Positions 41,928 through 51,596 are shown, numbered from the stretch's first letter. The stretch: 64,000 bases of DNA from Bradyrhizobium sp. 138 (GCF_023074075.1 NZ_JADPKT010000084.1:1-64000), one strand, 5' to 3'. Notes: generated by a model not told the origin, from the letters alone. Made by a program: numbers and translations.

Positions 41928-42551
41928 GTGACCGACAAAGACCTGTACTTCTACGAGCCCTCCAAGGGCCACGGCCTCAAGCACGATCCCTTCAACGCCA
42001 TCATCGCGCCGCGGCCGATCGGTTGGATCTCCTCGCGCGACACCAAGGGCCACGTCAATCTCGCGCCCTACAGCTTTTTCAACGCCTTCTGCTACGTGCC
42101 GCCGATCATCGGCTTCTCCTCCACCAACTGGAAGGACACGGTGGAGAACATCCAGCAGACCGGCGAGTTCGTCTGGAATCTCGCCACGATGGAGCTGGCC
42201 AAGCACATGAACGCAACCGCGGCGCATGTCGCCCCGGAGGTTGACGAGTTCGAGGTCGCAGGCCTCACCGCCGTGCCCGGCAAGCTCGTCAACGTGCCGC
42301 GCGTCGGCGAAAGCCCCGTCGCCTTTGAATGCAAGGTGTCCGACATCGTCCGGCTCAAAGGCGCCGATGGCAAGGAGGCGGATGCCTGGCTGACGCTGGG
42401 TGAGGTCGTCGCCGTCCACATCGACAAGGCCATGATCAAGGACGGCGTCTACCAGACTGCCGCCGCCCGCCCCATCGTCCGCGCCGGCCGCCGCGGCGAC
42501 TATTTCGAGATCAAGCCGGAAAACATGTTCGAGATGGTGCGGCCGGATTAG
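41928..42551 (+). CDS. Flavin reductase-family protein (FMN-binding split barrel)
   Basis: A 207-residue protein of the flavin reductase/DIM6 type. The start is GTG 41928, with AAGGAAG before it; the ATG at 41907 lies in a repeat. The pattern FNAIIAPRPIGWISSRDTKGHVNLAPYSFFN, then SSTNWKDTVENIQQTGEFVWNL, is diagnostic of the family, which uses NAD(P)H and FMN to supply reduced flavin or acts as an oxidoreductase. It is a stand-alone gene; the substrate or partner monooxygenase is not seen. Confidence 0.88.
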   Translation: MTDKDLYFYEPSKGHGLKHDPFNAIIAPRPIGWISSRDTKGHVNLAPYSFFNAFCYVPPIIGFSSTNWKDTVENIQQTGEFVWNLATMELAKHMNATAAHVAPEVDEFEVAGLTAVPGKLVNVPRVGESPVAFECKVSDIVRLKGADGKEADAWLTLGEVVAVHIDKAMIKDGVYQTAAARPIVRAGRRGDYFEIKPENMFEMVRPD

Positions 42552-42571
42552 GCGGGCGTCTTTCCCCACGC

Positions 42572-42607
42572 CGTCATTCCGGGTTCGCGCTTGGTGCCCC
42601 GGAATGA
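42572..42607. repeat. Short family D repeat fragment
   Basis: CCGTCATTCCGGG and CCCCGGAATGAC frame a short element like the one at 49265-49368. It lies between the flavin reductase and fadE-like genes. Confidence 0.55.
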
Positions 42608-42773
42608 CTTCTGCGAGGGATTCAGCCTCATTCCCTCCCGGAACTGCCCGCGCACCCTGGCCGTTGTGGTCCGGGGCCGCCCGGCCGCGTCAATTTTGCA
42701 GGCGAAGTGTTCGCCTCCGCCAGCCAGTTTCCGCTAAAATGCCCGATAACCGCGCCGATGCATGAGGTCAGCC

Positions 42774-45041
42774 ATGAGCTTCCGCCGCGACACCCTGACA
42801 AAGCCGATCTTCTCCTGGGCGCGCGGCGTGCTGCCGGCGATGTCCGACACCGAGCGCGAGGCGCTGGAGGCGGGCGACGTCTGGTGGGACGCCGACCTCT
42901 TCACCGGCAATCCCGATTGGTCGAAGCTTTTGAAGATCCCGCAGGCGACGCTGACCAGCGAGGAGCAGGCCTTCCTCAACGGCCCCGTCGATGAGCTCTG
43001 CGCCATGCTCGACGAGTGGAAGATCTTTTGGGAGCTGCGCGACCTGCCGCAGGACGTCTGGCACTTCGTCAAGCGCGAGAAATTCTTCGGCATGATCATT
43101 CCGAAGGAATTCGGCGGCCTCGGCTTCTCGCCCTATGCCCATTCGGAAGTGGTGCGCAAGATCTCGACCCGCTCGATCGCCGCCGCGGTCACGGTGATGG
43201 TGCCGAACTCACTCGGCCCCGGCGAGCTGCTGATGCGTTTCGGCACAAAGGAGCAGCAGCAGCGCTGGTTGCCGCGGCTCGCCGACGGCCGCGACGTTCC
43301 CTGCTTCGGCCTCACCAGCCCCGAGGCCGGCTCCGACGCCGCCTCGATGGTCGATACCGGCATCATCTGCAAGGGCGAGTTCGAGGGCCGCGAAGTCCTC
43401 GGCCTCAGGCTCAACTGGCACAAGCGTTACATCACGCTCGGCCCGGTCGCGACGCTCTTGGGATTAGCCTTCAAGGCCTATGATCCCGATCACCTCGTAG
43501 GGAGCCAGGAAGAACTCGGCATCACCGTGGCGCTGATCCCGACCAATCTGCCTGGCGTCGAGATCGGTCACCGCCATCTTCCGTCGATGCAGGTGTTCCA
43601 GAACGGCCCGAACCGGGGCCGCGATGTCTTCATCCCGCTCGACCATGTCATCGGCGGCCAGGAGCGGCTGGGGCAGGGCTGGAAGATGCTGATGACCGCG
43701 CTTGCCGCCGGCCGCGGCATCTCGCTGCCGTCGCTCTCTGCTGCGGGTGCCGCCTATGCGGCCCGCACCACCGGCGCCTATGCCCGCATCCGCGAGCAGT
43801 TCGGCATCTCGATCTCAAAATTCGAGGGCGTCGAGGAGCCGCTCGCGCGCATCGTCGCGACCGCCTATCAGCTCGACGCGGCGCGGCGGCTGACCTGCGC
43901 GGCGCTCAATGCCGGCGTTCATCCGGCCGTCATCTCCGGCATCATGAAGCTGCACGCGACCGAGCGGATGCGCGTCGCGATCGACGACGCCATGGACATC
44001 CACGGTGGCAAGGCCGTGATCGACGGCCCGCAAAACTATCTCGGAAATCTTCATCGCGCTGTGCCGGTCGGTATCACGGTGGAAGGCGCCAACATCCTGA
44101 CCCGCAATCTCATCGTGTTCGGGCAGGGCGCGATCCGTGCGCATCCCTATCTGCTCGACGAGATGAATGCGCTGGCCGACACCGATCGCGACCGCGGGCT
44201 CACCGCGTTCGACAAAGCCTTCTGGAAACATGTCGGTCACAGCTTCCGGACGCTGTTCCGCGCATTCGGCCGGAGCTGGACCTTTGGCGCCTTCGCGCTG
44301 GCGCCCGATGCGGGCGATGCCACGGCATTCTATCGCCAGCTCTCGCGCTACTCCGCCGCGTTTGCGCTCTGCGCCGACATGGCGCTGCTGACGCTCGGCG
44401 GCGCACTCAAGCGCAAGGAGATGCTGTCGGCGCGCTTCGGCGACATCCTCTCCGAGCTGTATCTGCTCTCGGCCGCGCTGAAGCGCTGGCAGGACGAGGG
44501 CCGGCAGAAAGAGGATTTCGCCGCGCTGGAATGGTGCATGGCGACGGGCTTTCGGACCATCGAGAACCGGCTCGCCGAAATCCTCGCCAATCTGCCCAAC
44601 CGCTTCGTCGCAGCCTTCCTCAAGCTCGTGGTCCAGCCCTTCGGCGCCCGCGTGCTCGGCCCCTCCGACCGCGTCGTGCACCAATGCGCGAGCTTGGTGC
44701 TGGAGCCCTCGGCGGCGCGTGAGCGCCTGACGCCGGATCTGGCCCATGTCGATGACGACGGCGGCTTCGCGCGGCTGGAGCGCGCGTTCAAGCTGGTCGC
44801 AGCCACGGAGGCCATCGCCAGGCGCATGCGCGCTGCGCATGTTCGCGACGGGGAGGAAGCGGTCGCCAAGGGTGTGATCACGCAAGCCGAGGGCGAGCAA
44901 ATCTCTGCCGCCCGCAAGGCCGTCACTGAAGTGATCGAGGTCGACGATTTTGCCCCGGAGGCGCTGTCGCCGATTTACAGGAAAACCGGCGACGTGCATC
45001 AGTTCTTCCAGGAACTCGGTGAGCAGAGGGCGGCGGGCTGA
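42774..45041 (+). CDS. fadE: Acyl-CoA dehydrogenase, FadE-type
   Basis: First step of fatty-acid beta-oxidation: FAD-dependent formation of trans-2-enoyl-CoA. It is 755 residues, the long FadE type (E. coli 814), with the usual dehydrogenase core (around 60-460) and an extra C-terminal FadE region (DUF1974-like) up to the end. Visible blocks are GLGFSPYAHSEV, FGLTSPEAGSDA and GRGISLPSLS. ATG 42774 is supported by GAGG just before it; the in-frame ATG at 42762 is less likely. Its stop overlaps the thiolase start by one base. Confidence 0.92.
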   Translation: MSFRRDTLTKPIFSWARGVLPAMSDTEREALEAGDVWWDADLFTGNPDWSKLLKIPQATLTSEEQAFLNGPVDELCAMLDEWKIFWELRDLPQDVWHFVKREKFFGMIIPKEFGGLGFSPYAHSEVVRKISTRSIAAAVTVMVPNSLGPGELLMRFGTKEQQQRWLPRLADGRDVPCFGLTSPEAGSDAASMVDTGIICKGEFEGREVLGLRLNWHKRYITLGPVATLLGLAFKAYDPDHLVGSQEELGITVALIPTNLPGVEIGHRHLPSMQVFQNGPNRGRDVFIPLDHVIGGQERLGQGWKMLMTALAAGRGISLPSLSAAGAAYAARTTGAYARIREQFGISISKFEGVEEPLARIVATAYQLDAARRLTCAALNAGVHPAVISGIMKLHATERMRVAIDDAMDIHGGKAVIDGPQNYLGNLHRAVPVGITVEGANILTRNLIVFGQGAIRAHPYLLDEMNALADTDRDRGLTAFDKAFWKHVGHSFRTLFRAFGRSWTFGAFALAPDAGDATAFYRQLSRYSAAFALCADMALLTLGGALKRKEMLSARFGDILSELYLLSAALKRWQDEGRQKEDFAALEWCMATGFRTIENRLAEILANLPNRFVAAFLKLVVQPFGARVLGPSDRVVHQCASLVLEPSAARERLTPDLAHVDDDGGFARLERAFKLVAATEAIARRMRAAHVRDGEEAVAKGVITQAEGEQISAARKAVTEVIEVDDFAPEALSPIYRKTGDVHQFFQELGEQRAAG

Positions 45042-46324
45042 TGGCACGACCGGTATTCATCGTCGACGGCAGCCGGACGCCGTTTTTGAAGGCACGCAGC
45101 GGGCCGGGGCCGTTCACGCCGGTCGATCTCGCCGTGCAATGCGGACGGCCGCTCTTGGCGCGCCAGCCGTTTTCGCCCGATAGCTTCGATCAGGTCATCC
45201 TCGGCTGCGTCAATGTGATCGCGGACGAGATGAACCCGGCCCGCGTTGCCGCGCTTCGGCTTGGCATGGGCGAGGACATGATCGCCTTCACTGTGCAGAT
45301 CAATTGCGGCTCCGGCATGCAGTCGATCGACACCGCCTACCGCTACATCCGCGAAGGCCATGCCGACATGATCCTCGCCGGCGGCACCGAGGCGCTCAGC
45401 CACGCCCCGCTGGTCTGGCCCAATCCGGGTGTGCGCTGGTTCGCAGGCCTTGCCACCGCTAAGGGCGTCGCCGCGAAGCTCGCCGCGGCGTTCAAATTGC
45501 GGCCGAGCTACCTCAAGCCGATCATCGGCCTCGAGCGGGGGCTGACCGATCCGATCACCGAGCTGAACATGGGCCAGACCGCCGAGGTCGTCGGCCATCT
45601 CTTCGGCATCACGCGCGCCCAGTCCGATGCCTATGCCGCCGAGAGTCATCGTCGGCTCGCGCACGCGCAAGGCGCGGGGTTCCTGAAGGGCGAGGTCGAG
45701 ACTGCGTTTTCCCGCGACGGAAAATTCTTCGACCATGACGATGGCGTGCGTCCGGACTCCACGGCGGAGACGCTGGCAAAGCTCCGGCCGGTGTTCGAGC
45801 GCCCCTGGGGTCAGGTCACCGCGGGCAATTCCTCGCAGATCACCGACGGCGCCTCGTGGGTGATCCTGGCGTCCGACGCGGCGATCGCAAAGCACAAGCT
45901 CACGCCGAAAGCCGCGATCGTCGACAGCAACTGGGCCGCGCTCGACCCTGGTATCATGGGGCTCGGTCCGGTGATGTCGGCAACGCCGCTGCTCCAGCGC
46001 AACGGCCTCACCCTCAAGGACGTCGAGACCTGGGAGCTGAACGAGGCTTTTGCCACCCAGGTGCTCGGCTGCCTCGCCGCCTGGAACGACGACAAATTCT
46101 GCAGGGAGATCCTTGGTCTCGACGGCGCGGCCGGTGAGATCGACCGTGACAAGCTCAACGTCGATGGCGGCGCGATCTCGCTCGGTCATCCCGTCGGCAC
46201 CTCCGGCAACCGCATCGTGCTGCATCTCGTCAATGCCATGAAGCGGCTCGGCACGCGGCGCGGAATTGCCACCGAATGCATCGGTGGCGGGCTCGGCGGG
46301 GCCATGCTGATCGAGGCGGTGTGA
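45041..46324 (+). CDS. fadI: Acetyl-CoA C-acyltransferase (FadI-type thiolase)
   Basis: Thiolytic cleavage of 3-ketoacyl-CoA to acetyl-CoA and shortened acyl-CoA. It is 427 residues, FadI-like in length. The nucleophile is Cys89 in NCGSGMQS. The later blocks NEAFATQVL, GGAISLGHPVGTSGNRI (catalytic His) and CIGGGLGGAML (second Cys) are intact. It overlaps fadE by one base and is followed by the FadJ-type gene after two bases, so it is the middle gene of a tight operon. Confidence 0.93.
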   Translation: MARPVFIVDGSRTPFLKARSGPGPFTPVDLAVQCGRPLLARQPFSPDSFDQVILGCVNVIADEMNPARVAALRLGMGEDMIAFTVQINCGSGMQSIDTAYRYIREGHADMILAGGTEALSHAPLVWPNPGVRWFAGLATAKGVAAKLAAAFKLRPSYLKPIIGLERGLTDPITELNMGQTAEVVGHLFGITRAQSDAYAAESHRRLAHAQGAGFLKGEVETAFSRDGKFFDHDDGVRPDSTAETLAKLRPVFERPWGQVTAGNSSQITDGASWVILASDAAIAKHKLTPKAAIVDSNWAALDPGIMGLGPVMSATPLLQRNGLTLKDVETWELNEAFATQVLGCLAAWNDDKFCREILGLDGAAGEIDRDKLNVDGGAISLGHPVGTSGNRIVLHLVNAMKRLGTRRGIATECIGGGLGGAMLIEAV

Positions 46325-46326
46325 CC

Positions 46327-48423
46327 ATGGATTCCAAGATCATGACCGTGCTCGCTGATCGCGTGCTGACGCTCGGTCCCCCGCCGGCGGAAGGCGGCCC
46401 CTACAAGCACTTCAAGCTGACGCGCGATGCCGACGGCATCGCCTGGCTCTTGTTCGATCGCGCCGACGCAAGCGCCAACACGCTGTCCTCCGACGTGATA
46501 GAGGAGTTCGACGCCGTGCTCGCGGTGATCGAGACCGAGCGTCCGGCCGGCCTCGTGATTCGCTCTGCAAAACCGTCCGGCTTCATCGCCGGCGCCGACG
46601 TCAACGAATTCCGTGGCGCGTCCGATCCCGACACGGTGGAGACCCGTATCCGCGCGGCGCACGCCGTGATCGATCATCTGGAAGCCCTAAAGCTACCCAC
46701 GGTCGCGGTCATCCACGGCTTCTGCCTCGGCGGCGGGCTCGAGGTTGCGCTGGCCTGCCAGGCGCGCATCGCCATCGACGGCGCGCGCTTCGGCTTCCCG
46801 GAGGTGATGCTAGGTCTGCATCCCGGCCTTGGCGGCACCGCGCGCTTCACCACGCTGGTCAATCCGGTCCAATCGATGTCCCTGATGCTGACCGGCCGCA
46901 CCATCGACGCGCGCCGCGCCAGATCGCTCGGCCTCGTCGATAGCGTGACGCAGGAGCGCCATGTTCGGGGCGCGGTGAAGGATGCGCTGTTCGGCCGGTT
47001 GAAGCGGGCGCGTCCGGGCTTGCTGACGCGCGCGGCGAATGTCGGCTTCGTGCGCGGGCTGCTTGCCAAGCGCATGCGCTCGGAGGCGGGGAAGGCCGCA
47101 TCCCGCGAGCATTATCCGGCGCCTTATGCGCTGATCGACCTCTGGGAGACCCATGGCGGCAGCAAGGCCGCGATGCTGAAGGCGGAGCAGGCTTCCTTTG
47201 CCAAGTTGATGGTGACGCCGACCGCCCAGAACCTGATCCGCGTGTTCTTCCTGCGCGAGCAGATGAAGAAGGCGGCAGGTAGCGACAACACCATCAAGCA
47301 TGTCCATGTCATCGGCGCCGGCGCCATGGGGGGCGACATTGCCGCTTGGGTAGCCGGGCAAGGCTTTCGCGTCTCGCTCGCCGACATGAAGGCGGAGCCG
47401 ATCGCGGGCGCGGTGAAGCGCGCCGCCGAGCTCTACGGCAAGATCATCCGCAAGCCGACCGAGGTGCGCGACGCGCTCGATCGCCTCATTCCTGACATGG
47501 ACGGGGAAGGGGTGCGCAATGCCGATCTCATCATCGAGGCCGTGCCGGAGAAGCTCGAGCTCAAGCAGAAGGTCTATGCCGGGCTCGAGCCGCGGATGAA
47601 GCCGGGCGCGATCCTTGCGACCAACACGTCGAGCATCCCGCTTCAGGACCTACGCAACGGCCTGGCGCGGCCGGAGCGGCTGGTGGGCCTGCATTTCTTC
47701 AATCCGGTGTCGCGACTGCAATTGGTCGAAGTCGTCAGGCACGATGGCAACGACCCCCAGGTGCTGAAGCAGGCGCTCGCCTTCGTAGGTGCAATCGACC
47801 GCCTGCCGCTGGCTGTGAAGAGCTCGCCGGGCTTTCTCGTCAACCGCGCGCTGACGCCGTACATGCTGGAGGCGATGGTGATGCTGGACGAGAAGATCGA
47901 CCCGCGCCTGATCGACGCCGCGGCCGAGCAATTCGGCATGCCGATGGGGCCGATCGAGCTTGCCGATCAGGTCGGGCTCGACATCTGCCTCGACGTCGGC
48001 GACATGCTGCGCACGAAATTCGGCGATCTGCTGCCGCCGACACCGGCGTGGCTGCGCGACAAGGTCGCCAAGGGTGAACTCGGCCGCAAGACCGGCAAAG
48101 GTTTCTATATCTGGAAGGACGGCAAGGCGGAGAAGGCGCCGCTGCCCGAGACCGGCCCGCGCGTCACCGATCAGATGATCGACCGCCTGGTGCTACCAAT
48201 GTCCAATGTCTGCGTCGCGGCGCTGCGCGAGGGCATTGTCGATGATGCCGACGCCGTCGACGGCGCCATGATTTTCGGCACCGGTTATGCACCGTTCCGC
48301 GGCGGTCCGCTGAACTATGCCCGCACGCGTGGCGTGGAAAATATTGTATCCACCCTGCGCGGGCTGGCCGAGCGATTCGGCGAGCGCTTCGCGCCCGATC
48401 CGGGCTGGGACAGTTTCAAGTGA
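46327..48423 (+). CDS. fadJ: Bifunctional enoyl-CoA hydratase/3-hydroxyacyl-CoA dehydrogenase (FadJ-type)
   Basis: Hydrates enoyl-CoA and oxidises 3-hydroxyacyl-CoA with NAD+. With ATG 46327 it is 698 residues. The N-terminal crotonase domain shows FIAGADVNEF, HGFCLGGGLEVALACQ and GFPEVMLGLHPGLGG. The NAD-binding domain starts IKHVHVIGAGAMGGDIAAWVA. The C-terminal dehydrogenase domain follows with LVGLHFFNPV, KSSPGFLVNR and GTGYAPFRGGPL. It completes the fadE-fadI-fadJ order. Confidence 0.93.
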   Translation: MDSKIMTVLADRVLTLGPPPAEGGPYKHFKLTRDADGIAWLLFDRADASANTLSSDVIEEFDAVLAVIETERPAGLVIRSAKPSGFIAGADVNEFRGASDPDTVETRIRAAHAVIDHLEALKLPTVAVIHGFCLGGGLEVALACQARIAIDGARFGFPEVMLGLHPGLGGTARFTTLVNPVQSMSLMLTGRTIDARRARSLGLVDSVTQERHVRGAVKDALFGRLKRARPGLLTRAANVGFVRGLLAKRMRSEAGKAASREHYPAPYALIDLWETHGGSKAAMLKAEQASFAKLMVTPTAQNLIRVFFLREQMKKAAGSDNTIKHVHVIGAGAMGGDIAAWVAGQGFRVSLADMKAEPIAGAVKRAAELYGKIIRKPTEVRDALDRLIPDMDGEGVRNADLIIEAVPEKLELKQKVYAGLEPRMKPGAILATNTSSIPLQDLRNGLARPERLVGLHFFNPVSRLQLVEVVRHDGNDPQVLKQALAFVGAIDRLPLAVKSSPGFLVNRALTPYMLEAMVMLDEKIDPRLIDAAAEQFGMPMGPIELADQVGLDICLDVGDMLRTKFGDLLPPTPAWLRDKVAKGELGRKTGKGFYIWKDGKAEKAPLPETGPRVTDQMIDRLVLPMSNVCVAALREGIVDDADAVDGAMIFGTGYAPFRGGPLNYARTRGVENIVSTLRGLAERFGERFAPDPGWDSFK

Positions 48424-48488
48424 GAGAGGCATAGAGCGAACAAGCCAATACCGGTCCGAGCGGAGATCTCTGCATCCGCACGCTGGCG

Positions 48489-48842
48489 ATGCCCGCCGAC
48501 ACCAACGCCAATGGCGACATCTTCGGCGGCTGGCTGCTCAGCCAGATGGACGTCGGCGGCGGCGTGTTTGCCTCGAAGGTTGCGAGGTCGCGTACGGTGA
48601 CGGTCGCGATCGAGGCGATGAATTTTCGCAAAGCCGTTTATGTCGGTGATCTCGTCTCGGTCTACGCCAATCTCGTGCGCGTCGGGCGCACCTCGCTGAC
48701 CGTGCATCTCGAGGCTTGGGCACTGCGGCGCAAGGAGCTTCAACCGTTCCTCGTCACCGACGGCAATTTCACCTATGTCTCGATCGACGACCACGGCCGT
48801 CCGCAAGCGATCCAGCGAAACGATCCGCCGATCGCGACGTAA
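48489..48842 (+). CDS. Acyl-CoA thioesterase (YciA-like) with disrupted original start codon
   Basis: Hydrolyses acyl-CoA to free acid and CoA. The hot-dog fold pattern is clear: MPADTNANGDIFGGWLLSQMD and AIEAMNFRKAVYVGDLVSVYA. From ATG 48489 it has 117 residues. The frame is open upstream to a TAG at 48432-48434 with family-like sequence (SEQANTGPSGDLCIRTLA) but no start codon. The bases read ATAG AGC GAA CAA at 48431; removing one A gives ATG AGC GAA CAA, a normal start eight bases after fadJ. So the true start seems broken by one insertion, by mutation or sequence error, and translation may begin at the internal ATG. Confidence 0.82.
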   Translation: MPADTNANGDIFGGWLLSQMDVGGGVFASKVARSRTVTVAIEAMNFRKAVYVGDLVSVYANLVRVGRTSLTVHLEAWALRRKELQPFLVTDGNFTYVSIDDHGRPQAIQRNDPPIAT

Positions 48843-49065
48843 TCGCGCGACGCTCCGCCTTATCTCACGAATGCGTGGCAATCGCTGCCAAACACGGCGC
48901 GACTGAGTCATCCTCGTCGCGGCTTCGCCAAGAACCAGTCATAAAACGGATGAGGTCCCGGCGTACTCAGTTGCGTGTCGATTCGGGGTGGAAACGGCCT
49001 CAAATGCCTGGGGAACCTTTGGGCAGGAGCACCGTTATTTGCCCGCACTGAGGAATCCACGGACT

Positions 49066-49257
49066 ATGCCGGACAGCTACATCATCGAAGTCGATTCGCA
49101 GACCGCAGGTATCGTCGTTCGTTCTTCCGGAGGCTATTGCTTCTTCGCCTCGTCCCAGCGCTTCAACCGTCTCGAAGGCCAGCTCTTCCGCAACGCCCGC
49201 GAAGCCGAGCGCGCCGCGCGCAAGCTGGTGAACGGTGATGTGAAGGAGGCGGCGTAA
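49066..49257 (+). CDS. Small conserved-type hypothetical protein
   Basis: A 63-residue protein that I do not recognise by family name. It begins MPDSYIIEVDSQTAGIVVRS and has a compact pattern of beta strands, then a C-terminal helix (FRNAREAERAARKLVNGDV). Codon use fits the neighbours. No export signal is seen. The 223-base gap before it carries no other gene. A family D repeat follows immediately. Confidence 0.65.
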   Translation: MPDSYIIEVDSQTAGIVVRSSGGYCFFASSQRFNRLEGQLFRNAREAERAARKLVNGDVKEAA

Positions 49258-49264
49258 CTGACGC

Positions 49265-49368
49265 CGTCATTCCGGGCGCGCGAAGCGCGCCCCGGAATCT
49301 ATCCTGCTGCAGAAATTGCCGACCAATGGAGTCCGGGCCCGCGCCTTTCTGCGCGTCCCGGAATGACG
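49265..49368. repeat. Palindromic intergenic repeat, family D
   Basis: CGTCATTCCGGGCGCGCG at the left and CGCGTCCCGGAATGACG at the right frame two smaller hairpins (GCGCGCGAAGCGCGC and GGGCCCGCGCC). Fragments of the same family lie at 2391-2419 and 42572-42607. It ends 7 bases from the end of the NTF2-like gene. Confidence 0.75.
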
Positions 49369-49374
49369 TCCTCA

Positions 49375-49827
49375 TCACAACTTCGTTGCGGCGCGCGACA
49401 AAAGCTTCCACTCGTCGCCCTGCTTCTGCCAGTTCATCAGGATGTGAAGGTTGGTCGATACTTTTTTCCCGTCGGCCGCCATTTCCTGCTCGCCCAGCCA
49501 GTGGAAGCGGACAATCGCGGCGGGGCCGACGACCTTGATGGTCGGGTCCTTGTACTCGATCGACAGGAATTTCGATTTGCCGTCGGTGGCGTTGGCGATG
49601 AAGGTCGCCTTGTCTTCGACCTTGCCGCTGGAATGGCTGTAGCTGAGATCGTCCCAGCACAGCGCGCCGAGCGCCTTCGGGTCAGCCGCGATCTGGGCGA
49701 GGCGGAAGGCCTCGACCTTTTTCGCCACGGCCTCATCGTCGGCCGAGGCCGCCAGCACCGGTGTCGTGAGCGCGAGTGCCGAGACGGCGAGAGTCGAGAG
49801 AGCCAGGTCGCGTCGGTTGATCGTCAT
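49375..49827 (-). CDS. Exported NTF2/SnoaL-like (DUF4440-type) protein
   Basis: A 150-residue protein with a strong ribosome-binding site (AAAGGAGG) before ATG 49827. The N-terminus is a Tat-like signal: NRRDLALSTLAVSALALTTPVLA. The mature domain has the small cone fold of the NTF2 superfamily (KKVEAFRLAQIAADPKAL; DLSYSHSSGKVEDKATFI; FHWLGEQEM; NLHILMNWQKQGDEWKLLSRAATKL). A catalytic role is not assigned. It is divergent from the HAD phosphatase gene. Confidence 0.85.
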   Translation of the reverse strand: MTINRRDLALSTLAVSALALTTPVLAASADDEAVAKKVEAFRLAQIAADPKALGALCWDDLSYSHSSGKVEDKATFIANATDGKSKFLSIEYKDPTIKVVGPAAIVRFHWLGEQEMAADGKKVSTNLHILMNWQKQGDEWKLLSRAATKL

Positions 49828-49981
49828 CGTTTCCTCCTTTTTGATCTTGCAGCGAGTGTTGCAGCCGCGCGCGACTTTGTCGAGTGGTGCATTGTCGTCA
49901 TGTGCATGCGTCATTGCGCGGTTGAGCCCATATTGATACGTCTCGCGCATCGATGCGCCGCGGATTTGGGAAAGTACGGAA

Positions 49982-50668
49982 ATGATCGAAGCCAAAACGG
50001 AAGCGATGGGCAGGGCTTTGCTGTTCGACATCGACGGCACGCTGGCCGACACCGATCCATTGCACTTGAAGGCTTTCAACCAGGTGCTCGGTCCACACGG
50101 CCATGTCTTCGATCACGCGCGCTTCTCCAGGGAGCTGCAAGGCTTCGCCAATGTCGCGATCGGCGAGCGCTTTCTGCCCGACGAGGCACCGGAGCGGCGC
50201 GCCCTGATCCTCGATGAGAAGGAGGAGGTCTTCCGTACGCTCGTAGCCGGGCAGATCGCACCGCTCCCCGGCCTGATGGCGCTGCTCGACCGGGCGGACG
50301 CTGCCGGCATTCCCATGGTGGCGGTGACCAATGCGCCGCGTCTCAACGCCGAGCTGCTGCTCTCCGGCCTCGGCATCACGCATCGCTTCAGGGCACTCGT
50401 GATCGGCGCCGAGCTGTCGCATGGCAAGCCGCATCCGCTGCCCTATCAGGAAGGGCTGCGTTTCGTCGGCGCGCGGGCGGAGGCCTCGATCGCATTCGAG
50501 GACTCCCGCACCGGCGTGCAATCGGCCGCGGCGGCCGGCATTCCGACCATCGGCATCCGGACCAGCCTCAGCCACGTCGACCTGGTTGGCGCCGGCGCGG
50601 TCACTTCCGCCAGCGCCTTCGACGATCCGGCGCTGCTGGCGCGCCTCGCGAGCGCCATGGCGTGGTGA
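49982..50668 (+). CDS. HAD-superfamily hydrolase (phosphatase/phosphoglucomutase-like)
   Basis: A 228-residue HAD phosphatase of subclass IA. Motif I is FDIDGTLADTD, with a cap domain between about 30 and 95. Motif II is VTNAPRLN, motif III has the Lys in HGKPHPLPY and motif IV is FEDSRTGVQSA. The substrate is unknown; similar proteins act on phosphoglycolate, sugar phosphates or glycerol phosphate. It lies 91 bases upstream of glpR on the same strand, so it might belong to the glycerol locus. Confidence 0.88.
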   Translation: MIEAKTEAMGRALLFDIDGTLADTDPLHLKAFNQVLGPHGHVFDHARFSRELQGFANVAIGERFLPDEAPERRALILDEKEEVFRTLVAGQIAPLPGLMALLDRADAAGIPMVAVTNAPRLNAELLLSGLGITHRFRALVIGAELSHGKPHPLPYQEGLRFVGARAEASIAFEDSRTGVQSAAAAGIPTIGIRTSLSHVDLVGAGAVTSASAFDDPALLARLASAMAW

Positions 50669-50759
50669 GGGGCCGCATCCGTTAACCGTGATCGGCGCGC
50701 GCATTGACCGCAGCTGCGAACCGCCGCACCATGCATCATTCTGATTTGAGGCCGTTGCC

Positions 50760-51596
50760 GTGACCGGATTGACCCATCGCCAAGCCGAAATCCTCAACAT
50801 CGCGCGCGCTTCCGGCCGCGTTATGGTCGAGGAGCTCGCGCGCCGGTTCGAGGTGTCGGCGCAGACCATCCGCAAGGATCTCAACGATCTCTGCGAGCGG
50901 AGATCGCTGACCCGCATCCATGGCGGCGCCATCATCGCCTCCGGCGTGGAAAACCTCGCCTATGAGGCGCGCCGCTTCGTCGCTGCCGACGAGAAGAAGG
51001 CGATCGGGGCGGCCGCCGCCTCGCTGATCCCGAACGGCTGCTCGCTCTTCATCAATATCGGCACCACAACGGAGGAGGTCGCGAGCGCGCTGACCTCGCA
51101 TGAGGATCTGCTCGTCATCACCAACAACCTCAACGTCGCGATGCTGCTGTACCGCCATCCCCGCATCGAGGTGGTGGTCGCCGGCGGCACGGTGCGACGC
51201 GCCGACGGCGCCGTGGTCGGCTCGACGGCGACGCAGCTAATCGGACAGTTCAAGGTCGACTACGCCATCATCGGCGCCTCCGCGATCGACGAGGAGGGCG
51301 CCTTGCTCGACTTCGACTATCGCGAGGTGCAGGTGGCGCAGGCCATCATCGCCAATGCCCGCAGCGTCATGCTGGTCGCCGATTCCACCAAGCTGCGCCG
51401 CAGCGCGCCGGTGCGCATCGCCCATATCACCCAGATCCAGACCTTCGTCACCGACCAGGAGCTGCCCGAGCGCCTCGCCACCATCTGCCACAGCAAGGGC
51501 ATCGAGGTTATGGCGGCAATGCCGAAGGAGGCGGGGGACATCGATGATGCGCAGGCCGAAGCGCACGAGACGGCGCCCGTGGTCAGGCTGAGATAG
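50760..51596 (+). CDS. glpR: DeoR-family regulator, probable GlpR
   Basis: A 278-residue repressor. The N-terminal DeoR helix-turn-helix is clear (RQAEILNIARASGRVMVEELARRFEVSAQTIRKDLNDLCER, residues 6-46). The C-terminal sugar-phosphate sensor domain contains INIGTTTEEVA and VVAGGTVRRADGAVVG, typical of glycerol-3-phosphate responsive members. The start is GTG 50760. It lies upstream of the glpD operon in the same direction, separated by a toxin-antitoxin pair on the other strand. The CTTTC repeat array before glpD is its likely target. Confidence 0.88.
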   Translation: MTGLTHRQAEILNIARASGRVMVEELARRFEVSAQTIRKDLNDLCERRSLTRIHGGAIIASGVENLAYEARRFVAADEKKAIGAAAASLIPNGCSLFINIGTTTEEVASALTSHEDLLVITNNLNVAMLLYRHPRIEVVVAGGTVRRADGAVVGSTATQLIGQFKVDYAIIGASAIDEEGALLDFDYREVQVAQAIIANARSVMLVADSTKLRRSAPVRIAHITQIQTFVTDQELPERLATICHSKGIEVMAAMPKEAGDIDDAQAEAHETAPVVRLR

